From: Verrucomicrobiota bacterium
Lineage (GTDB): Bacteria; Verrucomicrobiota; Verrucomicrobiia; Opitutales; Opitutaceae
Length of the DNA stretch: 32,463 nt
Direction: 5' to 3'
NCBI GenBank assembly: GCA_023430825.1
Contig: JAEYYL010000299.1
Location: 1 to 32,463 of the forward strand
Part shown: positions 25,333 to 32,463 of the stretch, one piece after another
How positions within the stretch are numbered: the first letter of the stretch is position 1
Layout of the letters: every line of letters begins with the position of its first letter
Translations under genes and position numbers: made by a program
The notes under the pieces: generated by a model
Told to the model about the DNA's origin: nothing
Databases searched by the model: none
Seen by the model: the letters and a program-made list of their open reading frames with translations, nothing else

Positions 25333-26664
25333 CTATTCCTTGAAGTCGGCGATGCGCAGCAGCACGGGCGCACTGAGCACGACCGGCAGTTTCCTCAGCC
25401 GGGCGATCGTCGCCTGGATCGCGCGCTCGTTGCTGTCATGCGTGGTCAACACCAGCGAGGCCACATCCGGCCGGTCCGTCGCAGTCTGGATCACGCTCGC
25501 GATGCTGACGTGCTGATCCGCCATCGCCGTCGCCACACGCGCGAGCACGCCCGGGCGATCCTTCACCGTCAGCCGCAGATAGTAGCGACCGTGAATCCGC
25601 TCGGGCGGCGCGAGGCGACAGCGGCCGCCGATCTGGGTGGCGGCCGGCTCCCTGCGCGCGGTGACGAACGCCCGCCGGTCGTTCTTGAGCAACTCGACCG
25701 CGCCCACGATGTCGCTGATCACCGCGCTCGAGGTCGCGTCCTGTCCCGCGCCGCGTCCGATATAGAGCGTCGTGCCGACGACATCGCCCTGCACGGAGAC
25801 GGCATTGAACACGCCGTTCACGTTGGCGACCACGTGGCTCTTCGGCAGCAGCGTCGGATGCACGCGCACGCTCAGTTCGTCCTGGGCGAAGTCGCGCGCG
25901 ATCACCGCGAGCAGCTTGATGCCGTAGCCAAACGTCTTCGCATGATGAAAATCGTCGGGCGTTAACCGGTCGATGCCCTCGACGATCATCTTTTCGGTCG
26001 GCACCCAGACGCCGTGGGCCAGGTGGGCCAGCACCGCCGCCTTGTGCGCAGCGTCCCAGCCACCCACGTCGAGCGATTCGTCCGCCTCGGCGTAGCCGAG
26101 CCGCTTCGCTTCGGCGAGCACCGCGGCATACGGCGTATCGCTCTCCGCCATTTGCGTGAGGATATAGTTACACGTGCCGTTGAGGATGCCGTAAATCAGC
26201 GGAAACCGATTCGCGACCAGCCCCTCGCGCAGCGCCTTGATGATCGGGATGCCGCCGGCGACGCTCGCCTCGAAGAGGAAATGCCCGCCGTGCTTCCGCG
26301 CCATCTCGAAAATCTCCGCCCCGTGCGCGCAGATCAGCGCCTTGTTCGCCGAGACGACGACTTTGCCCATCGCGAGCGCGGCAAGCGTCACGTTCCGCGC
26401 CATGTCGGTGCCGCCGATCAACTCGCACACGATGTCGATCGACGGATCGGCCGCGATCGCGATCGGATCGTCGGTGAGCTTGCTCGCGGGCAGCTTCACC
26501 CCGCGCTTCTTGCGCCGGTCTCGCACCGAAGCCCGGGCGAGCTCCAGCCGCACGCCGAGCCGCGACTCGAGTTCGGCGCGCGAGCGTTCGAGATGTTTCC
26601 ACACGCCCTGGCCGACCGTGCCAAAACCACAGATGCCGATGCGAATGACTGCGGGATCGTTCAT
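25333..26664 (-). CDS. hom: Homoserine dehydrogenase
   Basis: A 443-residue NAD(P)-dependent enzyme reducing aspartate semialdehyde to homoserine. It opens MNDPAVIRIGICGFGTVGQG with the GxGxxG dinucleotide fold, continues with ELIGGTD, VVSANKALI and FEASVAGGIPIIKAL, and has the catalytic region GYAEADESLDVGGWDAAHKA. A C-terminal ACT domain (YYLRLTVKDRPGVLARVATA, about residues 360-443) marks the regulated long form. The frame extends upstream to 27129, but the start at 26664 overlaps the plsY stop by four bases (ATGA) and begins the family sequence, so it is translationally coupled to plsY. Confidence 0.96.
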   Translation of the reverse strand: MNDPAVIRIGICGFGTVGQGVWKHLERSRAELESRLGVRLELARASVRDRRKKRGVKLPASKLTDDPIAIAADPSIDIVCELIGGTDMARNVTLAALAMGKVVVSANKALICAHGAEIFEMARKHGGHFLFEASVAGGIPIIKALREGLVANRFPLIYGILNGTCNYILTQMAESDTPYAAVLAEAKRLGYAEADESLDVGGWDAAHKAAVLAHLAHGVWVPTEKMIVEGIDRLTPDDFHHAKTFGYGIKLLAVIARDFAQDELSVRVHPTLLPKSHVVANVNGVFNAVSVQGDVVGTTLYIGRGAGQDATSSAVISDIVGAVELLKNDRRAFVTARREPAATQIGGRCRLAPPERIHGRYYLRLTVKDRPGVLARVATAMADQHVSIASVIQTATDRPDVASLVLTTHDSNERAIQATIARLRKLPVVLSAPVLLRIADFKE

Positions 26665-27338
26665 GATTGTGCGTCGGCTTTCGTCTTGCCGAATTTGTTC
26701 TCGGTGCCGTTGACCAGCCGCACGATGTTCGAGCGGTGGCGCAGGATGACGAACGCCGCGACCACCGACGCGAGGCCGACGAGCAAGCCACCGAGCGAAA
26801 GCGAAAGCGCCGCGACCACGAGCGCGATCGCCGAAGCGATCGACGCCAGCGACACGTAGCCGCTGCCGTAAAACACCGCGAGCCACGCGAGCCCGGCGAT
26901 CGCCGTCGCCAGCGGCATCAGAATCAACAGTCCGCCGAGCGACGTCGCTACGCCCTTGCCCCCGCGGAATTTGGTGAAGCATGAAAAGCTGTGTCCCAGC
27001 AGCGCGGCCACCAGACCGACCACGCCGAGCTGCACCCAGCCGTCGCCCTCGACTCGCCCGGTGCTCACGAGCGCCGACTCGTCGACGACCAACGTGACGC
27101 TCGCCGTCGTATAACTCAGCAACGCCCACGACGACGCCACCACGCCTTTGAGCACGTCGAGCGCGAACACAAGATTGCCCGGCCCCTTGCCGAGCACCCG
27201 GCGGACATTGGTCGCGCCGGGATTCTTGCTGCCCACCTCGAAGATGTTCACGCCCTTCGCCCGCGCGACGAAATACCCGAAGGGCAGCGAGCCCAACAGG
27301 TATCCGAAGACAGCGGCGACGGCGAGCGGCAGCAGCAT
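26661..27338 (-). CDS. plsY: Glycerol-3-phosphate acyltransferase PlsY
   Basis: A 225-residue polytopic inner-membrane enzyme that transfers an acyl group from acyl-phosphate to glycerol-3-phosphate, the first step of phospholipid synthesis. Family motifs are GSLPFGYFVAR near the N-terminus, VGSKNPGATNVRRVLG, and GHSFSCFTKFRGGKGVATSL with the GGKG phosphate loop. Several long hydrophobic segments follow. The middle loop (about residues 80-105, DESALVSTGRVEGDG) is a little longer than in short PlsY proteins. It lies 64 bases after serA and overlaps hom by four bases. Coupling of a lipid gene to homoserine dehydrogenase has no obvious metabolic reason and probably reflects operon packing. Confidence 0.95.
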   Translation of the reverse strand: MLLPLAVAAVFGYLLGSLPFGYFVARAKGVNIFEVGSKNPGATNVRRVLGKGPGNLVFALDVLKGVVASSWALLSYTTASVTLVVDESALVSTGRVEGDGWVQLGVVGLVAALLGHSFSCFTKFRGGKGVATSLGGLLILMPLATAIAGLAWLAVFYGSGYVSLASIASAIALVVAALSLSLGGLLVGLASVVAAFVILRHRSNIVRLVNGTENKFGKTKADAQS

Positions 27339-27402
27339 GATGGCAGCGAAACGCGTTATTCCCGGCGCACTGCAGTCGACAATCGAAAACAGCCGCGCGG
27401 CC

Positions 27403-28992
27403 TCATAGCTGCACGAACTTCGCCTGCTTGATCGCAGCGTGGCCCTTGATGACCTTGCGCGCGGACTCGCTCGGCTCGGTGTCGACGCGCACGACCATGT
27501 AGGCTGTGCCGCCCGGCGTGATCCGGCTCAGCGACATGTCGGCGATGTTCACCTTGTCCTGGCCGAGAATCGTGCCGACCTCGCCCACCATGCCCGGCTG
27601 GTCGAGATTCTCCAAAACAAGCAGCTTGCCCTCCGCGGCGACCTCGACCTCGCGGCCGTTGATGCCGACGATGCGCGGCTGGTTCGCTTTTCCAATCAGC
27701 GTGCCCGCCGCGGAAAACACGTCGCCGTTCGGCGCCACCGCTTCAACCTGGATCAACTCCGTGTAACCCGAATCCGCATTCGACTTCACCACCTCGGCCT
27801 TGATGCCGAGACGGTCGAGCAGCACCGGTGCGTTCACGAAATTCACTTCCTCGCCGCTGATGCGACGCAGGAAACCGCGCTCGATGCCGCGCGTGATGGC
27901 GTTGGCGTCGAGGTCGACGACCTTGCCCCAATAGGTGATCTTGAGCGACGCGATCTGCTGGGGCGCGATCTGCTGCACGAGCGTGCCGAGCTTCGCGCCG
28001 AGATCGAGATACGGCCCGAGAACTTTGACGGTCGCCGCGTCGAGCGAGGGCACGTTCACCGCGTTGCTGATCACACCGCCGTTCAACACGCCGGCGATCT
28101 GCTCCGCGATCTCGATGCCGACCGACTCCTGCGCCTCCGCCGTCGACGCACCGAGGTGGGGCGTCAGCACGACATTCGGCAGCGAACGCAGCTCGCTGTC
28201 CTTCGCGAGCGGCTCGTCCTCGAACACGTCGAGACCGGCGGCGGCGACCTTGCCGGATTTCAGCGCCGCGATCAGAGCGCTTTCCTTGATGATCCCGCCC
28301 CGCGCGCAATTGAAGATCCGCAGGCCCTTCTTGCACTTCTCGAACGCCGCTTCGTCGATCATGTAGTGCGTGTCGTCGGTCAACGGCATGTGCACCGTGA
28401 TGTAGTCCGATTGCGCGAGGAGTTCATCGAGCGTCACCGACTCGATCTGCATCGCCTTCGCGCGGCTCGGCGCGAGATACGGATCGTAAGCCAGCACGCG
28501 CATGCCGAACGCCTGCGCCCGCTTCGCCACTTCGGAGCCGATGCGGCCAAGGCCGACAATGCCGAGCGTTTTGCGAAACAGCTCGATGCCCGAGAAGCTC
28601 TTGCGATCCCACTGGCCGGCCTTCATCGACGCCGCGGCCTGGGGCACCGGACGCGCCCCGCAAAGCAGGTGCGTAAAGGTCAACTCCGCTGTCGCGATCG
28701 TGTTGCCCGACGGGGTGTTCATCACGATCACACCCCGCTCCGTCGCCGCTTCCACGTCGACGTTGTCCACGCCCACGCCCGCGCGACCGACGACCTTCAG
28801 CAACGGCGCCGCCGCCATCACCTGCGCCGTGATCTTCGTTTCCGAGCGCACCGCGATCGCGTGCACGTCCTTCACCAGCTCGAGAACCTTCTCCGGAGAG
28901 GAGCCGTAGGCCTCGATCACTTCGATGCCCGGCTGCTGACGCAGGTAGGCGACTCCTTTGGGTGAGATCTTATCGGCAACGAGGACTTTCAT
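27403..28992 (-). CDS. serA: D-3-phosphoglycerate dehydrogenase
   Basis: A 529-residue long-form enzyme oxidising 3-phosphoglycerate to 3-phosphohydroxypyruvate, the entry to serine synthesis. It begins MKVLVADKISPKGVAYLRQQ. The NAD-binding motif is GLGRIGSEVAKRAQ; the catalytic Arg, Glu and His lie in NCARGGIIKE, FEDEPL and LTPHLGAST. Residues of about 315-450 form the intervening allosteric-substrate-binding domain, and the last 75 residues an ACT domain (LLVLENLDQPGMVGEVGTIL) where serine inhibition normally acts. It is the first gene of the long minus-strand run and is divergent from the exported hydrolase gene at 29111; the 118-base gap should hold its promoter, though none is clear. Confidence 0.97.
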   Translation of the reverse strand: MKVLVADKISPKGVAYLRQQPGIEVIEAYGSSPEKVLELVKDVHAIAVRSETKITAQVMAAAPLLKVVGRAGVGVDNVDVEAATERGVIVMNTPSGNTIATAELTFTHLLCGARPVPQAAASMKAGQWDRKSFSGIELFRKTLGIVGLGRIGSEVAKRAQAFGMRVLAYDPYLAPSRAKAMQIESVTLDELLAQSDYITVHMPLTDDTHYMIDEAAFEKCKKGLRIFNCARGGIIKESALIAALKSGKVAAAGLDVFEDEPLAKDSELRSLPNVVLTPHLGASTAEAQESVGIEIAEQIAGVLNGGVISNAVNVPSLDAATVKVLGPYLDLGAKLGTLVQQIAPQQIASLKITYWGKVVDLDANAITRGIERGFLRRISGEEVNFVNAPVLLDRLGIKAEVVKSNADSGYTELIQVEAVAPNGDVFSAAGTLIGKANQPRIVGINGREVEVAAEGKLLVLENLDQPGMVGEVGTILGQDKVNIADMSLSRITPGGTAYMVVRVDTEPSESARKVIKGHAAIKQAKFVQL

Positions 28993-29110
28993 GGGACAAA
29001 AATGCTTCCGAAGGAAATCTCCCGGGAAGCCTCTAGCAAGGAAAAGGTTTCACCGATGACCGCGCCTGAAACGCCCTTGCTCACGCCGCGTCGTCGTCTT
29101 TCGCTCGCGC

Positions 29111-29791
29111 ATGACCCTGCTCCCGTTGCTTCGCCTCAGCGCCGCCTTTGCGGCCTCCCTCATTTGCGCCGCGTTTGCGTCCGCCGCGCCCGAACGTTGG
29201 GCGCCGAACACCGACAAGTTCACCCAATCCGACGCCGCCAATCCGCCCGCTCCCGGCGGCGTCGTCTTCATCGGCAGCTCCTCGATTGTCGGCTGGAAAA
29301 GCCTCGCAAAAGACTTTCCCGGTATCGCCACCATCAACCGCGGCTTCGGCGGCTCCCAGCTCGAAGACAGCGTGCTCTACGCCGACCGGATCGTCATCCC
29401 CTACGCACCGCGCATCGTCGTCCTCTATGCCGGCGACAACGATATCGCCTCCGGCAAGTCCCCCGAAACCGTCGCCGCCGACTTCCGCGCCTTTCGCGAA
29501 AAGATCCACGCCGCGCTCCCCGATACACGCGTCCTCTATCTTTCCATCAAACTGAGCCCCTCGCGCGCGAAGTTCAAAGACGCGATGAATCGCGCCAACG
29601 AACTCATCGCCGCCGATTGCGCCGCCGCCAAAAACTGCGGCTTCGTCGACGTCAACAAACCCCTGCTCGACAAGGCCGGCGACCCGCGCCCCGAATTCTT
29701 CCGCCAGGACCAGCTCCACCTCCTGCCCTGGACCTACGAGCTCTGGGCCGAAGCGCTCGCTCCGCACCTCGCGGAAAAGCCCAAATCATGA
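29111..29791 (+). CDS. Exported SGNH/GDSL-type hydrolase
   Basis: A 226-residue secreted esterase-like protein. The signal peptide is MTLLPLLRLSAAFAASLICA with likely cleavage after ASA at about residue 26. SGNH blocks are visible: FIGSSSIVGW (catalytic Ser), NRGFGGSQLED (block II Gly), YAGDNDIA (GxND, block III) and DQLHLLPWTYELWA (Asp and His, block V). It resembles GDSL-like lipase/acylhydrolases acting on acetylated sugars or lipids; the substrate cannot be read from sequence. Its stop overlaps the start of the HD-domain gene (ATGA), so the two are coupled although one is exported and the other cytoplasmic. Confidence 0.92.
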   Translation: MTLLPLLRLSAAFAASLICAAFASAAPERWAPNTDKFTQSDAANPPAPGGVVFIGSSSIVGWKSLAKDFPGIATINRGFGGSQLEDSVLYADRIVIPYAPRIVVLYAGDNDIASGKSPETVAADFRAFREKIHAALPDTRVLYLSIKLSPSRAKFKDAMNRANELIAADCAAAKNCGFVDVNKPLLDKAGDPRPEFFRQDQLHLLPWTYELWAEALAPHLAEKPKS

Positions 29792-30390
29792 CCGCCGCCG
29801 CCGCCCGGCTCGTCCGGCAGATCGAATTCATCGCCGAGTGCGACAAGCTGAAGGAAATCTTCCGGCAGACGGTCAACACCCAGAGCCGCCGCGCCGAGAA
29901 CGACGCCGAGCACTCGTGGCATCTCTGCCTCTGCGTGATCGTGCTCGCCGAGCACGCCAATGCGCCCGCGCTCGACGTGCTGCGTGTATTGAAGATGGTG
30001 ATACTGCACGACCTCGTCGAGATCGACGCCGGCGACACCTTCGCCTACGACGTCGCCGCGATGGCTGGCCAGCACGAACGCGAGGCCATCGCCGCCGAGC
30101 GCATCTTCGGTCTCCTGCCGCCCGATCAGGCGTCGGAATTTCGCGCGCTGTGGGACGAGTTCGAGGAAAAGAAAACGCCCGAAGCGAAGTTCGCGACCGC
30201 CGTCGACCGCTTCCAGCCGATGCTGCTCAATTGTCGGACCCAGGGCGCCGCGTGGAACCGCCACGGCGTCACGCACGACCGCGTGGTCGCGCGCAACCGC
30301 CATGTCGCCGAAGGCAGCGCCGAACTCTGGCGCTACGTCGAACAGATGCTGAACGACGTCGTCGCCGCCGGCCACCTGCCGGCGAAATAA
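29788..30390 (+). CDS. HD-domain protein, 5'-deoxynucleotidase (YfbR/HDDC2)-like
   Basis: A 200-residue cytoplasmic metal-dependent phosphohydrolase. The HD pattern is RRAENDAEHSWHLCL (first His), KMVILHDLVEIDAGD (His-Asp followed by the Glu typical of the family) and TAVDRFQPMLLN (final Asp). These and the length match HDDC2/YfbR-type enzymes that dephosphorylate deoxynucleoside 5'-monophosphates. The ATG at 29788 overlaps the upstream stop by four bases. A dGTP triphosphohydrolase gene lies convergent 107 bases downstream, so two HD enzymes of nucleotide metabolism are side by side. Confidence 0.9.
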   Translation: MTAAAARLVRQIEFIAECDKLKEIFRQTVNTQSRRAENDAEHSWHLCLCVIVLAEHANAPALDVLRVLKMVILHDLVEIDAGDTFAYDVAAMAGQHEREAIAAERIFGLLPPDQASEFRALWDEFEEKKTPEAKFATAVDRFQPMLLNCRTQGAAWNRHGVTHDRVVARNRHVAEGSAELWRYVEQMLNDVVAAGHLPAK

Positions 30391-30402
30391 CACGCGTCTG
30401 AA

Positions 30403-30481
30403 GGTGGAACCCGACGTCGTCCTCGTCGGGTTGTTCGGCGAGCGAGCGCCGCTCAGCCCGATGAGGACATCGGGCTCCACC
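30403..30481. repeat. 79-base inverted repeat between convergent HD genes
   Basis: The ends GGTGGAACCCGA (30403-30414) and TCGGGCTCCACC (30470-30481) are inverted with one mismatch, and interior arms CGTCGTCCTCGTCGGG and CCCGATGAGGACATCGGG extend the pairing. The element fills almost the whole gap and could end transcription from both sides. The GGTGG...CCACC ends recall the 19369-19423 element. Confidence 0.65.
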
Positions 30482-30497
30482 GCTGATCGTTTCCCCC

Positions 30498-31766
30498 TCA
30501 GCTCAAATCCCGGATCGACCCGAACTCCGGATCGAACAGCCGTCGATACGTGCGCACGATTCCGCCGTCCGTCAGCCCCGCGAGATAGTCGCAGATCTGC
30601 CGCGCCTTCCCCGCGCGCGTGCTTTCCGCCTCGACCAGCTTTCCGACGCGCGTCGGCAAAATCGCGATCACGCGCGGGCCGCGATCCACGTAGTTGCGCC
30701 ACGCCGACTCCCACAAATCGAACAACACCCGCCGCGCCTTGTGCTCGATCTGCTGCAGTTGCGGGCTCTCGAAAATGATGTCGTTGGCCATCTTCTTGAA
30801 AAACAGCGCCTCGTCCTGCGCCTCCGACGCCACCACGAGTTCGAAGCGGTAGCGATTCGTTTTCTCCGCCATGAAGTTGTCGCGCTGCCGCAGCCGGCAC
30901 GCCGTGATGAATGCGCCGATCTTTTGGGAGAAAACGCCCTCGAGCCGGTCCGAACGCACCGCGTCGAATACCTCGTCGAGCCAGCGCTGCCGCAGCGCGT
31001 CGATCGCCTCTCCGGCGGCCCAGCTCTCGATTTTCTCCTGCGTGAGGAAACCGGCCTTCACCCCGTCGACGATGTCGTTGAGCGAATACGCCGCATCGTC
31101 CGCCCAGTCCATGATCTGGCACTCGATGCTCTTGAACGTATTCAATTTTTCACCACCGCGCAGCGCCCGCGGGATCTTCGCACCGCCAAACACGAACCGC
31201 CGCTCCGCCTCCTGCGCGTCGTAGAGAAAATGATTCGCCGGCGGCTGCGGAAACTCCGTGAACAGCACCTTGTATTTCAACACGCCGTCGAGCAGCGCGC
31301 GCGTCGGCTGCATCCCGCGCACCGTCGTCTCGTTCTGGATCATCGTCTCGGTGAGCAGCCGCAGCGTCTGCGCGTTCCCCTCGAAACCGCCCCACTTCAC
31401 CATCAACTCCTGCAACGTCCGCTCGCCCGAATGCCCAAACGGCGGATGCCCGAGATCGTGCGCGAGACACACGCCTTCGACCAGATCGCCGTCGATGAAA
31501 AAATCCGGCTTCAACAATCCGCCGCGCGTCTGCAGATAGTGACAGATCGAGCGCCCGATCTGCGCGACTTCCATCGAGTGCGTCAGCCGTGTCCGATAAA
31601 AATCATACTCGCCCGAGAGAAACACCTGCGTCTTCGACTGCAGCTTCCGAAACGCCTGCGCGTGGATGATCCGATCGCGGTCGATTTGAAACGGACTGCG
31701 GTAATCCGCGCGCCGCTCGCCGCGGTAGGTTTCGACGTCGAAGGCGTTGTAGAAACGGTTCGCCAT
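30498..31766 (-). CDS. dgt: Deoxyguanosinetriphosphate triphosphohydrolase
   Basis: A 422-residue HD-superfamily enzyme that splits dGTP or other dNTPs into nucleoside and triphosphate. It starts MANRFYNAFDVETYRGERRA and contains FRKLQSKTQVF, the first HD His in RLTHSMEVAQIGR, LAHDLGHPPFGHSGE with the HD pair, and the distal Asp in MDWADDAAYS. Motif order and length fit the shorter dGTPase class rather than the E. coli-like 505-residue class. The start at 31766 is 35 bases from the divergent ogt gene, so the two share a very short promoter region. No ribosome-binding site stands out. Confidence 0.94.
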   Translation of the reverse strand: MANRFYNAFDVETYRGERRADYRSPFQIDRDRIIHAQAFRKLQSKTQVFLSGEYDFYRTRLTHSMEVAQIGRSICHYLQTRGGLLKPDFFIDGDLVEGVCLAHDLGHPPFGHSGERTLQELMVKWGGFEGNAQTLRLLTETMIQNETTVRGMQPTRALLDGVLKYKVLFTEFPQPPANHFLYDAQEAERRFVFGGAKIPRALRGGEKLNTFKSIECQIMDWADDAAYSLNDIVDGVKAGFLTQEKIESWAAGEAIDALRQRWLDEVFDAVRSDRLEGVFSQKIGAFITACRLRQRDNFMAEKTNRYRFELVVASEAQDEALFFKKMANDIIFESPQLQQIEHKARRVLFDLWESAWRNYVDRGPRVIAILPTRVGKLVEAESTRAGKARQICDYLAGLTDGGIVRTYRRLFDPEFGSIRDLS

Positions 31767-31801
31767 GGTTTCGTTTGGACACGACAGCCAAGCCCCGCAC
31801 G

Positions 31802-32302
31802 ATGCAAACCCTTATGCAGCGCGTCACGTTCGACACCGCCCTCGGCCGCTGCGCCGTGCGCTGGCGCGATGGATTGCTCACCGGTTTCGAACTGCCCGAA
31901 GCCGCCGCCGCCATCACCGACTGCGCCACTCCGCCCCCTGAGATCGTCGCTGTGATGGAACGCGTGCGTCGTCACCTCGCCGGTCGCTACGAGGATTTCT
32001 CCGATCTCGCTTACGATTTCTCCGCCGTCCCGGATTTCCAGGCGGCCGTGTTGCGCGCCACCCTCGACGTCAAACCCGGCCAGACACGCAGCTACGGTGA
32101 GATCGCCGCCGCGATCGGTCAGCCGCCCGCCGTGAGCCGCGCCGTCGGCGCCGCGCTCGGAGCGAACCGCTGGCCGCTGCTGATTCCCTGCCATCGCATC
32201 ATCGCCGCCAACGGCCGCATGACCGGTTTTTCGGGCCCGGGCGGCGTGCGCGCGAAGACCCGTCTGCTCGCCCTCGAAGGTGCGCAGCTGTTGTCCGAGT
32301 AG
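31802..32302 (+). CDS. ogt: Methylated-DNA--protein-cysteine methyltransferase
   Basis: A 166-residue suicide repair protein that removes alkyl groups from O6-alkylguanine. The C-terminal domain has the DNA-binding helix (TRSYGEIAAAIGQPPAVSRA), the Asn in ALGANRWPLLI, the acceptor Cys130 in PCHRII, and the family ending RMTGFSGPGGVRAKTRLLAL. The N-terminal half is short and less conserved, as usual. TTG at 31775 is an alternative start and ATG 31814 another; I chose the first ATG. It is divergent from dgt. ogt and ada-C domain proteins cannot be told apart easily; no AraC-like domain is present, so ogt-type is preferred. Confidence 0.93.
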   Translation: MQTLMQRVTFDTALGRCAVRWRDGLLTGFELPEAAAAITDCATPPPEIVAVMERVRRHLAGRYEDFSDLAYDFSAVPDFQAAVLRATLDVKPGQTRSYGEIAAAIGQPPAVSRAVGAALGANRWPLLIPCHRIIAANGRMTGFSGPGGVRAKTRLLALEGAQLLSE

Positions 32303-32345
32303 CCGATCTCTCATCTCGCGCCAACGAGCTGGAGCCGCGGCGCCC

Positions 32346-32365
32346 CTTTTCTCCGAGTAGAAAAG
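32346..32365. terminator. Small perfect hairpin downstream of ogt
   Basis: CTTTTCT (32346-32352) and AGAAAAG (32359-32365) pair perfectly around a six-base loop, 44 bases after the ogt stop. The stem is AT-rich and there is no T-run after it, so terminator function is uncertain. Confidence 0.3.
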
Positions 32366-32385
32366 CGTAGTCGGCTGTGGCTTGA

Positions 32386-32463
32386 GGTAGGAGCCTGCTT
32401 GCAGGCGATTGCGTGCATGGAATGCCGGCGAGGCGTTGTATCGCCTGCCAGCAGGCTCCTACC
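32386..32463. repeat. Palindromic intergenic repeat with 24-base inverted arms
   Basis: The left arm (32386-32409) starts GGTAGGAGCCTGCTTGC and ends AGGCGAT. The right arm (32440-32463) is its inverted copy with a single mismatch, and 30 bases separate them. Each arm has an inner small palindrome (GCCTGC and GCAGGC). The right arm ends exactly at the window edge. A 17-base match to the arm recurs at 22527-22543. Confidence 0.75.

Noticed and set aside
29111..31766. Phage-defence island based on HD-domain enzymes
   Set aside because: The genes fit housekeeping nucleotide metabolism, and no defence partner, mobile element or unusual composition surrounds them.

Overview
The window is GC-rich, densely packed chromosomal DNA with no phage genes, transposase or CRISPR array. 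Gene content (azurin/auracyanin-type lipoprotein, several ASPIC/UnbV FG-GAP propeller proteins, CimA-type citramalate synthase, acyl-CoA desaturase) and the dispersed palindromic intergenic repeats suggest a free-living Verrucomicrobiota bacterium, most likely an Opitutaceae relative. That placement is inference from gene style, not from a marker gene. Many genes lack a clear Shine-Dalgarno sequence.

Layout. 1-106: 5' end of recN (minus). 429-2765: a large cytoplasmic glycoside-hydrolase-like protein. 2972-4484 (minus): an EEP-fold phosphodiesterase and two small hypothetical genes. 4668-16577: a redox/surface block made of an azurin-like copper lipoprotein, a divergent TPR-FG-GAP-ASPIC protein, and a tightly coupled three-gene operon encoding a membrane b561-like/pentaheme cytochrome c fusion and two FG-GAP/ASPIC-UnbV propeller proteins. 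Two perfect FNR/Dnr-type palindromes (TTGAT-N4-ATCAA) lie in this block, one upstream of azurin and one in the divergent promoter of the cytochrome operon. 16596-17572: a TerB/DUF697-like protein with an apparent frameshift near its start. 17709-17794: tRNA-Tyr (minus). 17895-19346: a cardiolipin-synthase-type phospholipase D.

19494-28992 is a minus-strand biosynthetic run, in transcription order serA, plsY, hom, lysC, thrC, cimA and a desaturase. It joins serine synthesis, the aspartate-to-threonine branch, a threonine-independent route to isoleucine, and two membrane-lipid genes. No thrB or asd is present. 29111-30390 holds an exported SGNH hydrolase translationally coupled to an HD-domain nucleotidase, followed by dgt (minus) and an ogt/MGMT-type DNA repair gene (plus). 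Intergenic gaps contain at least four kinds of imperfect inverted repeat.

The most interesting unit is the 4.6-16.6 kb block. The promoter sites predict that one oxygen- or NO-sensing CRP/FNR-family regulator switches on a periplasmic copper protein together with a membrane-anchored multiheme cytochrome and large secreted calcium-loop propellers of unknown function. I know of no described pathway with this exact composition.
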